Assembly: GCA_947462925.1 (NCBI GenBank)
Contig: CANHQP010000005.1
Span: 1 to 64,000 of the forward strand
Length of the DNA: 64,000 nucleotides
DNA from: Flavobacteriia bacterium
GTDB taxonomy: Bacteria; Bacteroidota; Bacteroidia; Flavobacteriales_D; Crocinitomicaceae
Reading direction: 5' to 3'
The notes beneath the pieces were generated by a model. That model was not told where the DNA came from. It was given only the letters and a program-made list of their open reading frames with translations, and did no database searches. Below are positions 53,741 through 62,363 of the stretch, piece by piece (within the stretch, counting starts at the first letter, position 1; each line of letters begins with the position of its first letter). Position numbers and translations under genes: made by a program.

Positions 53741-54624
53741 TACTGATTTCTCAAAAAGACATAGATCGCGTAAAATGGGATTCGTTGGTAGCTCAGAATC
53801 AAGGAGATGTATTTTCATACAGTTGGTATTTAGATGCTTGTGCGGAAGATTGGTGTGTAATGGTGGATGATTTTTACTTGAACGGAATTGCACTTCCACT
53901 TACATCCAAGTTGGGAATCTTGGCGATTACACCTCCTATTTTTGTTAGAAATCTAAATTTCATCGGCAAAAATGCAGATTTCCCCAAAGAAGCGCTGAAA
54001 TATTTGCAAAAACAATTTCAGGTTGGACATATCCAAACCACCCAAATAATTGAAGGAACTAACTATAAAAAACGTGTTTTTCAGACAATTGAAAATGAAT
54101 TGAAGCTTGGAAGTCAGGCAAAACGCATGATTCAAAAAGCGAAGAAAAGCGAACTCGAAATCCGTGAAACACAAGATTGGAAAGCGATTATAGAAATTAT
54201 CAGAGCTGAACTTTCTGAAAAAATCAGTGAATTTACGCCGAACAACTTGGAGAAATTAGCCAATTTGATGCAAAACCTGGAAAATACCAATCGCTTATTT
54301 TGCTTAGGAATTTACAAAGAAAACAGCTTACAAGGCGGCATGGTTTTCATGGATACTTTTGAAAAAACAATTTACCTGAAAGGCGCTGCAACAGCTTTTG
54401 CCCGTGATAATGGCGGCATGTATTGGTGTATGCAACGAGCAATTGAACGCACATTGAACGAAGCCAAACCGTTTGATTTTGGTGGTTCAGAAGTGGAAGG
54501 TGTAAGAAGATTTAACCAAAATTTGGGCGGAATCGACCAGCATTATTACATTTACACATGGAATTTTGCTCCGGCGTGGTTCAAATTTGCAAAACGAATG
54601 TATCAACTATGGAAAAAAAAGTAA
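53737..54624 (+). CDS. FemAB/GNAT-like acyltransferase
   Basis: A 295-residue protein of the FemAB-type acetyltransferase fold: a split first half (LVAQNQGDVFSYSWYLDACA) and a second with RLFCLGIYKENSLQGGMVFM, IYLKGAATAFARDNGGMYW and FDFGGSEVEGVRRFNQNLGG, the conserved end motif of FemAB/GNAT proteins acting on carrier-linked substrates. The acceptor cannot be predicted. It overlaps the deacetylase gene by four bases and the SDR gene by 16, so the three products likely act together. Confidence 0.75.
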   Translation: MILISQKDIDRVKWDSLVAQNQGDVFSYSWYLDACAEDWCVMVDDFYLNGIALPLTSKLGILAITPPIFVRNLNFIGKNADFPKEALKYLQKQFQVGHIQTTQIIEGTNYKKRVFQTIENELKLGSQAKRMIQKAKKSELEIRETQDWKAIIEIIRAELSEKISEFTPNNLEKLANLMQNLENTNRLFCLGIYKENSLQGGMVFMDTFEKTIYLKGAATAFARDNGGMYWCMQRAIERTLNEAKPFDFGGSEVEGVRRFNQNLGGIDQHYYIYTWNFAPAWFKFAKRMYQLWKKK

Positions 54625-55319
54625 TTGTATTGACTGGCGCTTCTGGCGCATTGGGAACACACATTGCCAAATATTTGGAAAATCAAGGGCATTTTTTGGT
54701 GTTGCAATACAACAAACATTCCATCGAAAATGCGAATCCGAATGTACTTACAGTTGCTTGCGATTTGACCAATCCTGAAGATTTGAAATCCTTGGTTGAC
54801 CAAACGATTGCGCGCTTTGGTCGCATCGATGTGTTGATCAACAACGCAGGAATTTCTAAGAGCAATGTCTCTTGGAAAACCACTACCGAAGAATGGAACC
54901 AAACCATGGCAATCAATTTAAACGCGCCGTTTTTCTTGTCGCAAGCCGTGATTCCAAGCATGCGCGCCAACGCTTTTGGACGCATAATTAACATTACATC
55001 AGTCGTTGCACAAACTGGATTTATAGGCACTTCCGCCTACGCCGCATCCAAAGCAGGATTGATCGGATTGACCAAAACCTTATCTAAAGAATTAGCAAAA
55101 TTTCAAATTTCCGTCAACGCCATTGCACTCGGCTATTTCAACACCGGTATGATCGACGACGTGCCAGCCGAAGTACAGGCTGAATTGTTGAAACAAGTTC
55201 CGATGAATAAGTTAGGAAATCCTGAAACACTTGCCAAAACGATTGAATTTTTGATTTCAGATGAAGCTGGATTTGTGACTGGGCAGACGGTGAATTTGAA
55301 TGGGGGGTTGTATTCGTAA
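54609..55319 (+). CDS. FabG-like short-chain dehydrogenase
   Basis: A 236-residue SDR starting MEKKVIVLTGASGALGTHIA (cofactor motif TGASGALG), with NNAG in VLINNAGISKSN, the catalytic Ser in NITSVVAQTG and YxxxK in SAYAASKAGLIG, and the NAD(P)-loop ALGYFNTGMIDDVP. It resembles 3-oxoacyl-ACP reductases. In this overlap operon (16 bases shared with the FemAB-like gene) it may reduce a beta-keto group of a specialised acyl chain, an inference. The chosen ATG at 54609 gives the canonical N-terminus. Confidence 0.88.
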   Translation: MEKKVIVLTGASGALGTHIAKYLENQGHFLVLQYNKHSIENANPNVLTVACDLTNPEDLKSLVDQTIARFGRIDVLINNAGISKSNVSWKTTTEEWNQTMAINLNAPFFLSQAVIPSMRANAFGRIINITSVVAQTGFIGTSAYAASKAGLIGLTKTLSKELAKFQISVNAIALGYFNTGMIDDVPAEVQAELLKQVPMNKLGNPETLAKTIEFLISDEAGFVTGQTVNLNGGLYS

Positions 55320-55424
55320 GTGAGTTAATTTTCATCATAGCAAAGTCTGTCGAGAGTTGGAGAAACAACTTTAAACCTAAATTAAAATTTTAGTCCAAAA
55401 CATTAACTTTTCTATTAAAATTTT

Positions 55425-55432
55425 TATCTTTG
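55425..55432 (+). promoter_or_regulatory. Predicted -7 element of the radical SAM operon
   Basis: TATCTTTG, exact match to TAnnTTTG, 65 bases before the ATG at 55498; a longer leader than usual here. Confidence 0.5.
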
Positions 55433-55497
55433 GTTTGTAAATCAAATTGAATTTTTACACAGTAGCTTCATTTAAAAAACTACAAGACAAATAGTTA

Positions 55498-56685
55498 ATG
55501 CCGAATACCACACATTCTAACAACCTCATTTTTGGTTCCAAAAGACAATTGGTTCTTTTGCGTATTTGGTTGGGTATTGGTTTTCATTTTTTGAAGAAAT
55601 ACAAGAATCCACTTTTGATTAATCGCATTCGCAAGCAGGTATTATCGCTCAAGCAAATTTATACTGCTGAATTTGGAATTACTAAAATGGCTTTTGTAGA
55701 TGGGAAATACTACTTCAATTCAAACATGAATGGTTGGCCTTCTCCCCTTTTTTATCGACCATTGGACGTTGAAGTAAAAAAAGGTTTTGCACAGGCTGTA
55801 TCCAATCTTGAAAATTTGAAAATGGTTCAAATCGCCTTGACGAAAAAATGTCCATTGAATTGTGAGCATTGTTATGAAGGACATGAATTGAATAAGAAAG
55901 ATACTTTGACCTTAAACGACCACAAAAGAATCGTCGAGAAACTTCAAAATGCCGAAATTTCAGTAATTCAATATGGCGGCGGTGAACCAATGACGCACGT
56001 CGATGATCTAGTCGAAATTTTAAACACTGCTACTGACCAAAGTGATTTTTATGTGTACACTTCAGGATTCAATTGCACTGAAAAGAACCTTCTAAAACTA
56101 AAAACTGCTGGATTGACTGGTATTTCAATCGGCATTGATCATTATATTGCAGACAGACACAATGCTTTTCGTAGAAATGAGAAAGCATTTCAGTGGGCTT
56201 TGGAAGCTGCAAAAAATGCCTCAGCACAAAAATTAGTTGTAACATTCACCATTTGCGCCACAAAAGAATTTTGTTCAGAAGATAATTTATGGAAATATCT
56301 AGAATTTGCCAAAGAAAACAATGCAGATTTCGTTCAAGTTTTAGAACCACGCGCCGCTGGAAATTATGAATTCCAAGATGTTTATCTTTCTCAAGATCAA
56401 CTAAAAATATTGGAAGTTTTTTTCTTGGAAGCGAATTCTTCACCAAAATACAAACAGCATCCAATTGTATTGTATACTGGTTATCATCAGCGCAAAAAAG
56501 GCTGTTTAGGTGCTGGAGAAAATTATCTATACATCGATACAGATGGATATATGAGTTCATGTCCATTTTGTAGAAATATTAAAACACACATTTTGGACGA
56601 ATCGCATGAAGCATCTATTAAAGCTATGAAATCAGAGGGCTGTGCTTTACCAAAATCAAAAATTGAAATTTATGAAAATGTTTAA
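55498..56685 (+). CDS. Radical SAM protein with SPASM-like cysteines
   Basis: A 395-residue radical SAM enzyme. The SAM [4Fe-4S] motif is C118-PLN-C122-EH-C125 in ALTKKCPLNCEHCYEGHEL, followed by VIQYGGGEPMTH and SIGIDHYIADRHN. C-terminal cysteines C336, C355 and C358 (GCLGAGENYLYIDT, then GYMSSCPFC) could hold an auxiliary cluster as in SPASM/twitch peptide-modifying enzymes. Residues 1-110 form an extra N-terminal domain with no recognised family. The substrate is unknown. The gene overlaps the start of the next, a lipoprotein gene, so enzyme and lipoprotein are probably made together. Confidence 0.85.
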   Translation: MPNTTHSNNLIFGSKRQLVLLRIWLGIGFHFLKKYKNPLLINRIRKQVLSLKQIYTAEFGITKMAFVDGKYYFNSNMNGWPSPLFYRPLDVEVKKGFAQAVSNLENLKMVQIALTKKCPLNCEHCYEGHELNKKDTLTLNDHKRIVEKLQNAEISVIQYGGGEPMTHVDDLVEILNTATDQSDFYVYTSGFNCTEKNLLKLKTAGLTGISIGIDHYIADRHNAFRRNEKAFQWALEAAKNASAQKLVVTFTICATKEFCSEDNLWKYLEFAKENNADFVQVLEPRAAGNYEFQDVYLSQDQLKILEVFFLEANSSPKYKQHPIVLYTGYHQRKKGCLGAGENYLYIDTDGYMSSCPFCRNIKTHILDESHEASIKAMKSEGCALPKSKIEIYENV

Positions 56686-58285
56686 TCAAAATTCAACACG
56701 CATTATAGCAACATTTTTGATGATTGCTATGCTTTTCTCGAGCTGCAGATTATACCATATAAAATCTAGAAGTGTACTTCATAAAAACGCAGAAACAATT
56801 GTAAAGAAAAAAGTATATCCTCAAATCCTCCTGCATAGTGGGGATACCTACTGGCAGATAAAAAATCCTGTATTCAAAGACAACTTGCTTTCTGGAGAAC
56901 TAACTTCTGTAAATGAAAAAGTTGATTTCTTATATCGCAAAGCTTTAACAAAAGGTAATTTTCAAATTTCAGCAGCAGATAAATTTTATGCAAATCAGCT
57001 GCACTTGTATGTTGATGCCTTTGAATTAAATGATAAAAAAGCGATAGTAAACTTGAATGACATCAAAGAAATCAAAATTTTAGATGAAAATAAAGGACTA
57101 ACAAACCTGCTCAATATTGGAATAACAAGTGCATCGATTGTAGGTGGTTTTTATATTTTTCTATTAATTGTCTGCGGTTGTCCGCATAATTATACTTATG
57201 ACGGTGAAAAATACCACTATAACAATACGCTTTTTACTGGCGCAACCGCTCCAAATCTTGAACGTAACGATTACAAATCTCTTCCAGATTATCATCCTGA
57301 AAATTCAGCATACAAGATGCTAATAAAGAATGAAGAAGACGAAAGTCAATTTACAAACGTATTGGAAATGATTGTCGTAAATCATCAAAAAAATATTGAA
57401 GTCGTCTTGGATCAACAAGGTAATACACATACAATACTCAAGCGCGAAAAGGCCATCAAAGTAAATGACGATTTAGGAAATAATCTTTCAAATAAAATCA
57501 ACGATGCTGACGATGATTCATATGCTTTTGATCAAATCGGAAAGGATGATTTTAGCCATGTTTATGCTACTTTTAATGTAAATGAAGCGAAAGAAAATGC
57601 AAAAGTTATTATTCGTTCAAAAAACAGTACGTGGGGAGGATTGGTTTACCACTCATTTGCAGAAATGATGGGAAAAAACCATTCTAAATGGGTAAAAAAC
57701 AATCTAAAAAGAACGCCAAAAGAAGCGCAAGAAGATATTATCAAGGCTGGTATTCCCTTGATTGTTGAAATAAAGAAAAATGGAAATTGGATGCCACTTG
57801 AAGCCATCAATTTGATCAGTGAAATCAATTATAATGAAGTAGCGATTTCTATACCGAAAGAAAATTTGGGAGATTCAACGGTTGAATTTAGAATTACATC
57901 TGGATACAAATTCTGGGAATTAGATGCAGTTCATATGGATTTTTCTTCTCCACAACAAGTTGAAATTCAAAAATTAAAACCGACGAGCGCGATCGGAAAT
58001 GAAGATTTCACAAATTCACTTTTATTAGATGATAAAAATTACATGCAACACATAAACACAGGTGATTCAGCATTAATCAGTTTTGATAATTTACCAATAT
58101 CATTTGAATCTCGCAGTTTGTTTTTACATAGTAAAGGTTATTATATTTCCAAAAAGCAATATGAAGGACCTACTAACTGGCAAGCTATGTTTGCTCTCAA
58201 ACAGAAAGGTGGATTTTCATTGTTCTCTAAAGAATTGTATGAGGCTTACAAAAACATGACATTATTTGAATTAGAAAATAAATAA
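56672..58285 (+). CDS. Lipoprotein of unknown function with a CPHxYTYDGEKY motif
   Basis: A 537-residue protein with lipobox MLFSSC (lipidated Cys25 from the ATG at 56672; a start at 56678 is also possible). After a beta-rich region a hydrophobic segment (about 152-172, IVGGFYIFLLIV) leads into CGCPHNYTYDGEKYHYNNTL, a Cys-rich motif I recall from other Bacteroidota lipoproteins, then a long mostly beta region. It overlaps the radical SAM gene by 14 bases and is followed by a beta-barrel gene 30 bases on. Possible partner or substrate of the radical SAM enzyme; no function known. Confidence 0.75.
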   Translation: MKMFNQNSTRIIATFLMIAMLFSSCRLYHIKSRSVLHKNAETIVKKKVYPQILLHSGDTYWQIKNPVFKDNLLSGELTSVNEKVDFLYRKALTKGNFQISAADKFYANQLHLYVDAFELNDKKAIVNLNDIKEIKILDENKGLTNLLNIGITSASIVGGFYIFLLIVCGCPHNYTYDGEKYHYNNTLFTGATAPNLERNDYKSLPDYHPENSAYKMLIKNEEDESQFTNVLEMIVVNHQKNIEVVLDQQGNTHTILKREKAIKVNDDLGNNLSNKINDADDDSYAFDQIGKDDFSHVYATFNVNEAKENAKVIIRSKNSTWGGLVYHSFAEMMGKNHSKWVKNNLKRTPKEAQEDIIKAGIPLIVEIKKNGNWMPLEAINLISEINYNEVAISIPKENLGDSTVEFRITSGYKFWELDAVHMDFSSPQQVEIQKLKPTSAIGNEDFTNSLLLDDKNYMQHINTGDSALISFDNLPISFESRSLFLHSKGYYISKKQYEGPTNWQAMFALKQKGGFSLFSKELYEAYKNMTLFELENK

Positions 58286-58315
58286 TTTTTAAAGAAAATT
58301 AAAATCTTGAACTCG

Positions 58316-59218
58316 ATGAAATCATTTCTTTCTATCATTTTATTTTTTAGTGCGTTTCCTGCATTTACTCAAGACACTTTGTACTTTCCTTCAGGTGAGA
58401 TAAAAGTAGTTGAAGTAATTTCAGTAAATCAACAAACAGGACTTATTTACTATCGTATTGGAGATAAACAAGAAATCAGAACAATAAGATCTTTACAATC
58501 ATTTACAAATCATTTGAACCTTGGAAATGAAAGTTTTTTAAATCAAATTGGTTCGCCTGAACCAGAAAACAAAAAAAAATCCAAATCAAAAAGCACATTT
58601 CAAGATCCAAGCACCTATGAATACAGCAAATTTTCTTTAGGAGTAAATTTGCTTTCCCCACTATCCGGGGCTGGGTATCGATTTCGACGGACTATTTCAT
58701 CCAATTATAATCAAAGCTTATTTTTTCAATACAATTTGAATGATAAAATAGGTATTCGCTTGCCCGTGAGAATAGGTTTTGGACAATTAAAGGATACAAA
58801 TTTTAATTATAACAATGGCTATTTTTGGCACTATAACAGAGAACTCATTTTTGAAAGTGGAGCAGAAGTTTCAATCATGCAAGGTGACAACCAAAGGATT
58901 ACCCCATATCTTTTACCTGGAATTTATTTTGGCCGTAATAAAGGTGTCATTGATTACGGTAATTATGTGACATCGACAACATTTTATTTTCCAGCCCCAG
59001 CTAGAACGTATTTTAGAGTAGCTCTTAATGGAGGATTCCAATTCAATTTTTCTAGATATGTACAAATAAATACTGAAGCAGGACTAAATTTCAATAGTTT
59101 AAATACATACTATTCACTTTATTCCAACGGAAAACTGGAAAGATATGTAGGTAAACAAATAGGATTTCAAGCTGCTGTAAATATAGTTTATCGTTTTGGA
59201 GGGAAACCAAGAGAATAA
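58316..59218 (+). CDS. Outer-membrane beta-barrel-like protein
   Basis: A 300-residue exported protein: signal peptide (cleavage after AFTQ), an N-terminal region VVEVISVNQQTGLIYYRIGD that looks like a short SH3-like domain seen in Bacteroidota secreted proteins, a low-complexity KKKSKSKS linker, and a C-terminal run of amphipathic strands (about 105-300) ending IVYRFGGKPRE, as in small OMP_b-brl barrels. A TTG three codons earlier (58307) is less likely to be the start than the ATG at 58316. Third gene of the radical SAM cluster and probably in the same operon. Function unknown. Confidence 0.75.
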   Translation: MKSFLSIILFFSAFPAFTQDTLYFPSGEIKVVEVISVNQQTGLIYYRIGDKQEIRTIRSLQSFTNHLNLGNESFLNQIGSPEPENKKKSKSKSTFQDPSTYEYSKFSLGVNLLSPLSGAGYRFRRTISSNYNQSLFFQYNLNDKIGIRLPVRIGFGQLKDTNFNYNNGYFWHYNRELIFESGAEVSIMQGDNQRITPYLLPGIYFGRNKGVIDYGNYVTSTTFYFPAPARTYFRVALNGGFQFNFSRYVQINTEAGLNFNSLNTYYSLYSNGKLERYVGKQIGFQAAVNIVYRFGGKPRE

Positions 59219-59220
59219 GT

Positions 59221-59418
59221 GTTTTTATCCGTTAGAATCACTTAGAACTTTGATTTTACTTAGGTTTTGATAAATTCCAATATTTTTTTCAACTACCCCG
59301 TAATCATTGTATCCAAATTGTATTATTTAAATTTATTTGGAACAATAGAAATCTTATTTTTCTTGAAATTTTCGCCTAAGAACTTTTTGCATTTTAAGGG
59401 TTTTTATCCGCTAGAATC
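59221..59418 (-). repeat. Two further copies of the dispersed 19-bp repeat
   Basis: On the minus strand GATTCTAACGGATAAAAAC (59221-59239) and GATTCTAGCGGATAAAAAC (59400-59418), both preceded by AAGT. They differ by one or two bases from the copies at 41398 and 41553. They lie 160 bases apart in a spacer without ORFs, before the thioesterase gene. Confidence 0.85.
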
Positions 59419-59493
59419 ACTTAAACACCTTATTTTACAATATTCCATAGAAATTCATTTTCAAAACATTACCATTCCTTACAAACATTTCCT

Positions 59494-59501
59494 TAATTTT
59501 A
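59494..59501 (+). promoter_or_regulatory. Predicted -7 element of the thioesterase-menF pair
   Basis: TAATTTTA, last base differing from TAnnTTTG, followed by CACC and the ATG at 59506; same geometry as marR and the flavoprotein gene. Confidence 0.45.
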
Positions 59502-59505
59502 CACC

Positions 59506-59925
59506 ATGAAATGGAATACAACCGATTTGACAAAAATCAACGCGATGAATCGCAACACGATGATGGAACTACTAGACATTCAATGTGTTGAGGTAGGCGA
59601 AGATTATGTCGTTGCGACAATGCCAGTTGATCACCGAACGCACCAACCTATGGGTTTACTCCATGGCGGAGCAAGTGCTGTTTTGATTGAAAGCATTGGT
59701 TCGATTGGTTCTGCCCTACTTTGTGACCTACAAAATGAATTTCCTGTTGGATTGGAAATAAACGCGAACCACATTGGTGGCGTAAAATCTGGTCTTGTAA
59801 AAGCAGTAGGGAAAATTGTACACGCAGGAAAAAGAACGCACGTTTGGCAAGTTGATATTTTCAGTGTTGAAACCGGAAAATTAATTTGCACAGGAAGATT
59901 AACTGTAATGGTCGTTCAGAAATAA
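59506..59925 (+). CDS. Hotdog thioesterase, probably DHNA-CoA hydrolase
   Basis: A 139-residue hotdog-fold thioesterase of the PaaI/MenI kind, with HRTHQPMGLLHGGASAVLIE (active His-Gly-Gly and the catalytic Glu) and LEINANHIGGVKSG. As it starts one base before the menF gene, hydrolysis of 1,4-dihydroxy-2-naphthoyl-CoA in menaquinone synthesis is the likely role; this is an inference from context, as hotdog enzymes vary widely. Confidence 0.85.
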   Translation: MKWNTTDLTKINAMNRNTMMELLDIQCVEVGEDYVVATMPVDHRTHQPMGLLHGGASAVLIESIGSIGSALLCDLQNEFPVGLEINANHIGGVKSGLVKAVGKIVHAGKRTHVWQVDIFSVETGKLICTGRLTVMVVQK

Positions 59926-59926
59926 A

Positions 59927-60907
59927 ATGGAAAATCCTACCTCAAAAGATTATTTATTATACAGATATCCTGGAAGTGAAATTGTTCATGTTGAAGGTAT
60001 TGTAGAAAAATCAACTTTTGACAACTTGAAAGATGGTTTCATTTTTACTGATTTCTTAAAAGAGAACTGCTATATTTTTAGGGAGAGTGTAGAAACAAAA
60101 AACTTTGAAATTCATTTCGATACAGAAAAACCATACGTCTTCACCAAAAATGAATACTTAAACCAAGCAACTTCCTTTCTAAATTGTATTCAACAATTGC
60201 AACTAGGTAAAGCTGTCTTTTCAAGAATTAAGACGGCCCTATTTGACACGAACAAAACATTACAACTTTTCAGTGAATTGTGCGACAAATATCCAAATGC
60301 GCTCGTCTATTTAGTTTCAAGTAAACAGATGGGCACTTGGATTGGCGCAAGTCCTGAAGTCTTGCTGGAAGCGCATGATGATTACTTATTTACCATGTCT
60401 CTTGCTGGAACAAAAAAAGTAAACGCAAACATCGAATGGACGGAAAAAGAAATCATTGAACAAGAATTGGTAACTGATTTCATTGCCGATGAGCTCAAAA
60501 AAATGCAAGTTGATAGCCTAGAAATAATCGGACCATATAATTTTGAAGCGGGACCAGTCGAACATTTACGCACTGATATTTGTGCTCAAATCTCCACAAT
60601 CGCCCCAATTGAAATTGCGATGAATTTACATCCTACTCCTGCTGTCAGTGGTTTGCCTAGGGCAGAAGCAATCGCTTTGATAAAAACCTTGGAAACGCAC
60701 GATCGGGGATTATACACCGGAATGATTGGGTTAATTTCTGAAAATACTGCACGTCTATTCGTAAATCTAAGATGCGCTCAAATACAGGAAAAAAACACTT
60801 ATCTCTATATAGGTGGAGGCTTCACCGCACAGTCAATTCCTGAAATGGAATGGGAAGAAACAGAAAATAAAAGTCAAACACTTTTAAACGCAATGCGAAA
60901 TTTGTAA
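59927..60907 (+). CDS. menF: Isochorismate synthase, menaquinone type
   Basis: A 326-residue chorismate-utilising enzyme: KAVFSRIKTALFD near the middle, WIGASPEVLLE, FTMSLAGTKK, GPVEHLRTDICAQI, and LHPTPAVSGLPRAEA followed by RGLYTGMIG, which are the conserved active-site elements of MenF/EntC. It converts chorismate to isochorismate for menaquinone. It is shorter than E. coli MenF (about 430 residues), as is usual in Bacteroidota. One base separates it from the thioesterase gene. Confidence 0.9.
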   Translation: MENPTSKDYLLYRYPGSEIVHVEGIVEKSTFDNLKDGFIFTDFLKENCYIFRESVETKNFEIHFDTEKPYVFTKNEYLNQATSFLNCIQQLQLGKAVFSRIKTALFDTNKTLQLFSELCDKYPNALVYLVSSKQMGTWIGASPEVLLEAHDDYLFTMSLAGTKKVNANIEWTEKEIIEQELVTDFIADELKKMQVDSLEIIGPYNFEAGPVEHLRTDICAQISTIAPIEIAMNLHPTPAVSGLPRAEAIALIKTLETHDRGLYTGMIGLISENTARLFVNLRCAQIQEKNTYLYIGGGFTAQSIPEMEWEETENKSQTLLNAMRNL

Positions 60908-60916
60908 TCAGTTAAT

Positions 60917-61948
60917 TTACTGCTTTTTCTCTTTTTTCGGCTTCTTTTTCTTAGGATCTGCTGGCATAGCATCGTCCTCCGCGCCCTTTTTAGCTTCTCC
61001 ACCAAATGTACTTATTTCTTTTCCTTCGTCATCAAAAATATGTTCTTCAATCAACACATCTTTCTTGTAAAGTGCTCTTCGTCTCACCTTTTGTTCAAAG
61101 TCTCTATCTTCAAACCAACCTTCTTTTAAACCTTTTTTGTAATTCTCAATTTTTTGAATGGTACCTTGATAATACAATGTCTTAAATTCACCACTTTTCA
61201 CATCATTTATCCAGTTTTCAGTTCTCAGCAAAGTTCCATCATCGTAATAGTAGGAAAAAACTCCATTTTTCTTTCCTTGACGGTAATTGCTATTTTGAAT
61301 TTGCTTCCCTTCTTTATTATAAACTAGAAAAGGTCCATCCAAAATTCCTTGTCTGTAGTGAACTTCTTTTTCCAATTGTGCATTTTTGAAATAAGTCTTT
61401 TTTACACCATTCAAAACGCCATTGTTGTAATTTTCCTCCAAAGTTGTATCACCTTTTGGACCGAAAAACAATTGTCTTCCATGCTTTTGGCCCAACAAAT
61501 AATTCATTTCCCAAGCAACATAATTCGTGCTATCATAAAAGAATGTCCATTTTCCATTTTCTTTTCCCAAAATATGATTTCGCATAACCATCATACAACC
61601 AGTTTGATAATATGTCGTATCAGCGCCATCTTCTTTTCCATTCATGAAAGTAATTCTTCTTTCTAAAATTCCATTTTGGTGACAGGTTTCACATCTTCCA
61701 GTAAATGGAGAGCCGGAAGAACCAGAAAAAATCGTATTGGTACCCTCATCATATTCTAATTTTTCATTGCAATCTACTATTCCTGCGATCTTACCACATT
61801 CCCAATCCACAAATTTCTTGTTTTTTTGAGCATCTGCCCGCTCATAGCATTTTGCCTTTTTGCTACCAACGGAAATATCACCTTGAGACAAAACAAAGGT
61901 TGAACAAAAACCTAAAACTAATACAATCAAAAATTTACGAATATTCAT
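60917..61948 (-). CDS. Secreted MORN/YwqK-repeat protein
   Basis: A 343-residue exported protein with signal peptide (FLIVLVLGFCSTFVLSQ) and about nine MORN-2/YwqK-type repeats in the pattern xxGkxnGxwxxYyxxG (for example REKENGKWTFFYDS-like units from residue 110 and YRQGKKNGVFSYYYDDG). The C-terminus is a charged lysine-rich tail (DPKKKKPKKEKKQ). Such repeats form beta-rods that bind membranes or partners; the protein's role is unknown. Ends nine bases from menF on the opposite strand. A C(x)2C pair in GRCETCHQNG sits before the repeats. Confidence 0.8.
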   Translation of the reverse strand: MNIRKFLIVLVLGFCSTFVLSQGDISVGSKKAKCYERADAQKNKKFVDWECGKIAGIVDCNEKLEYDEGTNTIFSGSSGSPFTGRCETCHQNGILERRITFMNGKEDGADTTYYQTGCMMVMRNHILGKENGKWTFFYDSTNYVAWEMNYLLGQKHGRQLFFGPKGDTTLEENYNNGVLNGVKKTYFKNAQLEKEVHYRQGILDGPFLVYNKEGKQIQNSNYRQGKKNGVFSYYYDDGTLLRTENWINDVKSGEFKTLYYQGTIQKIENYKKGLKEGWFEDRDFEQKVRRRALYKKDVLIEEHIFDDEGKEISTFGGEAKKGAEDDAMPADPKKKKPKKEKKQ

Positions 61949-61964
61949 AATCTAAATTTTAATG

Positions 61965-62363
61965 TTATTTTCTTAATTTCTCCAATGCAAAACGCAATTC
62001 AACAGGTACCTCAAACGACTTATTTTCAATCGAATTATAGCAAACTAGAACTGATTTCCCAATGGTTCTCAACTCATTATTTACCTTCAATTCATAAGCG
62101 ACAGTAAAACTTTTTGTTCCAATATGGTCAAGGTAAACTGAAATTTCAGGTACATCGTGCAATAAAACTGGCTTCAAATACTCAACTTCATTTTTTCTTA
62201 ATAACACACCTTCACGTTTCCAATCTCGATCCTTTGCCAAAAGCATACCAAAATAGTAAATTCTTGCCATTTCGAAATAACTCAAATATACGGCATTGTT
62301 AACATGTCCCATCATGTCACAATCACTGAAGCGAACTTGAATTTTGGCTGGCTCTATTCTCAT
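61965..62363 (-). CDS. 4HBT-family acyl-CoA thioesterase
   Basis: A 132-residue hotdog protein of the 4-hydroxybenzoyl-CoA thioesterase/YbgC family, recognised by VRFSDCDMMGHVNNAVYLSYFEMAR, read here as the conserved RxxDxDxxGHVNNxxY element with its catalytic aspartate. It cleaves acyl-CoA thioesters; its substrate is unknown. Its ATG overlaps the TGA of the sugar dehydratase gene (ATGA, 62360-62363), so is translationally coupled to it. Confidence 0.87.
   Translation of the reverse strand: MRIEPAKIQVRFSDCDMMGHVNNAVYLSYFEMARIYYFGMLLAKDRDWKREGVLLRKNEVEYLKPVLLHDVPEISVYLDHIGTKSFTVAYELKVNNELRTIGKSVLVCYNSIENKSFEVPVELRFALEKLRK

Noticed and set aside
60917-61948. YwqK-type antitoxin of a toxin-antitoxin pair
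   Set aside because: Repeats are YwqK/MORN-like, but the protein is exported and has no toxin gene beside it.
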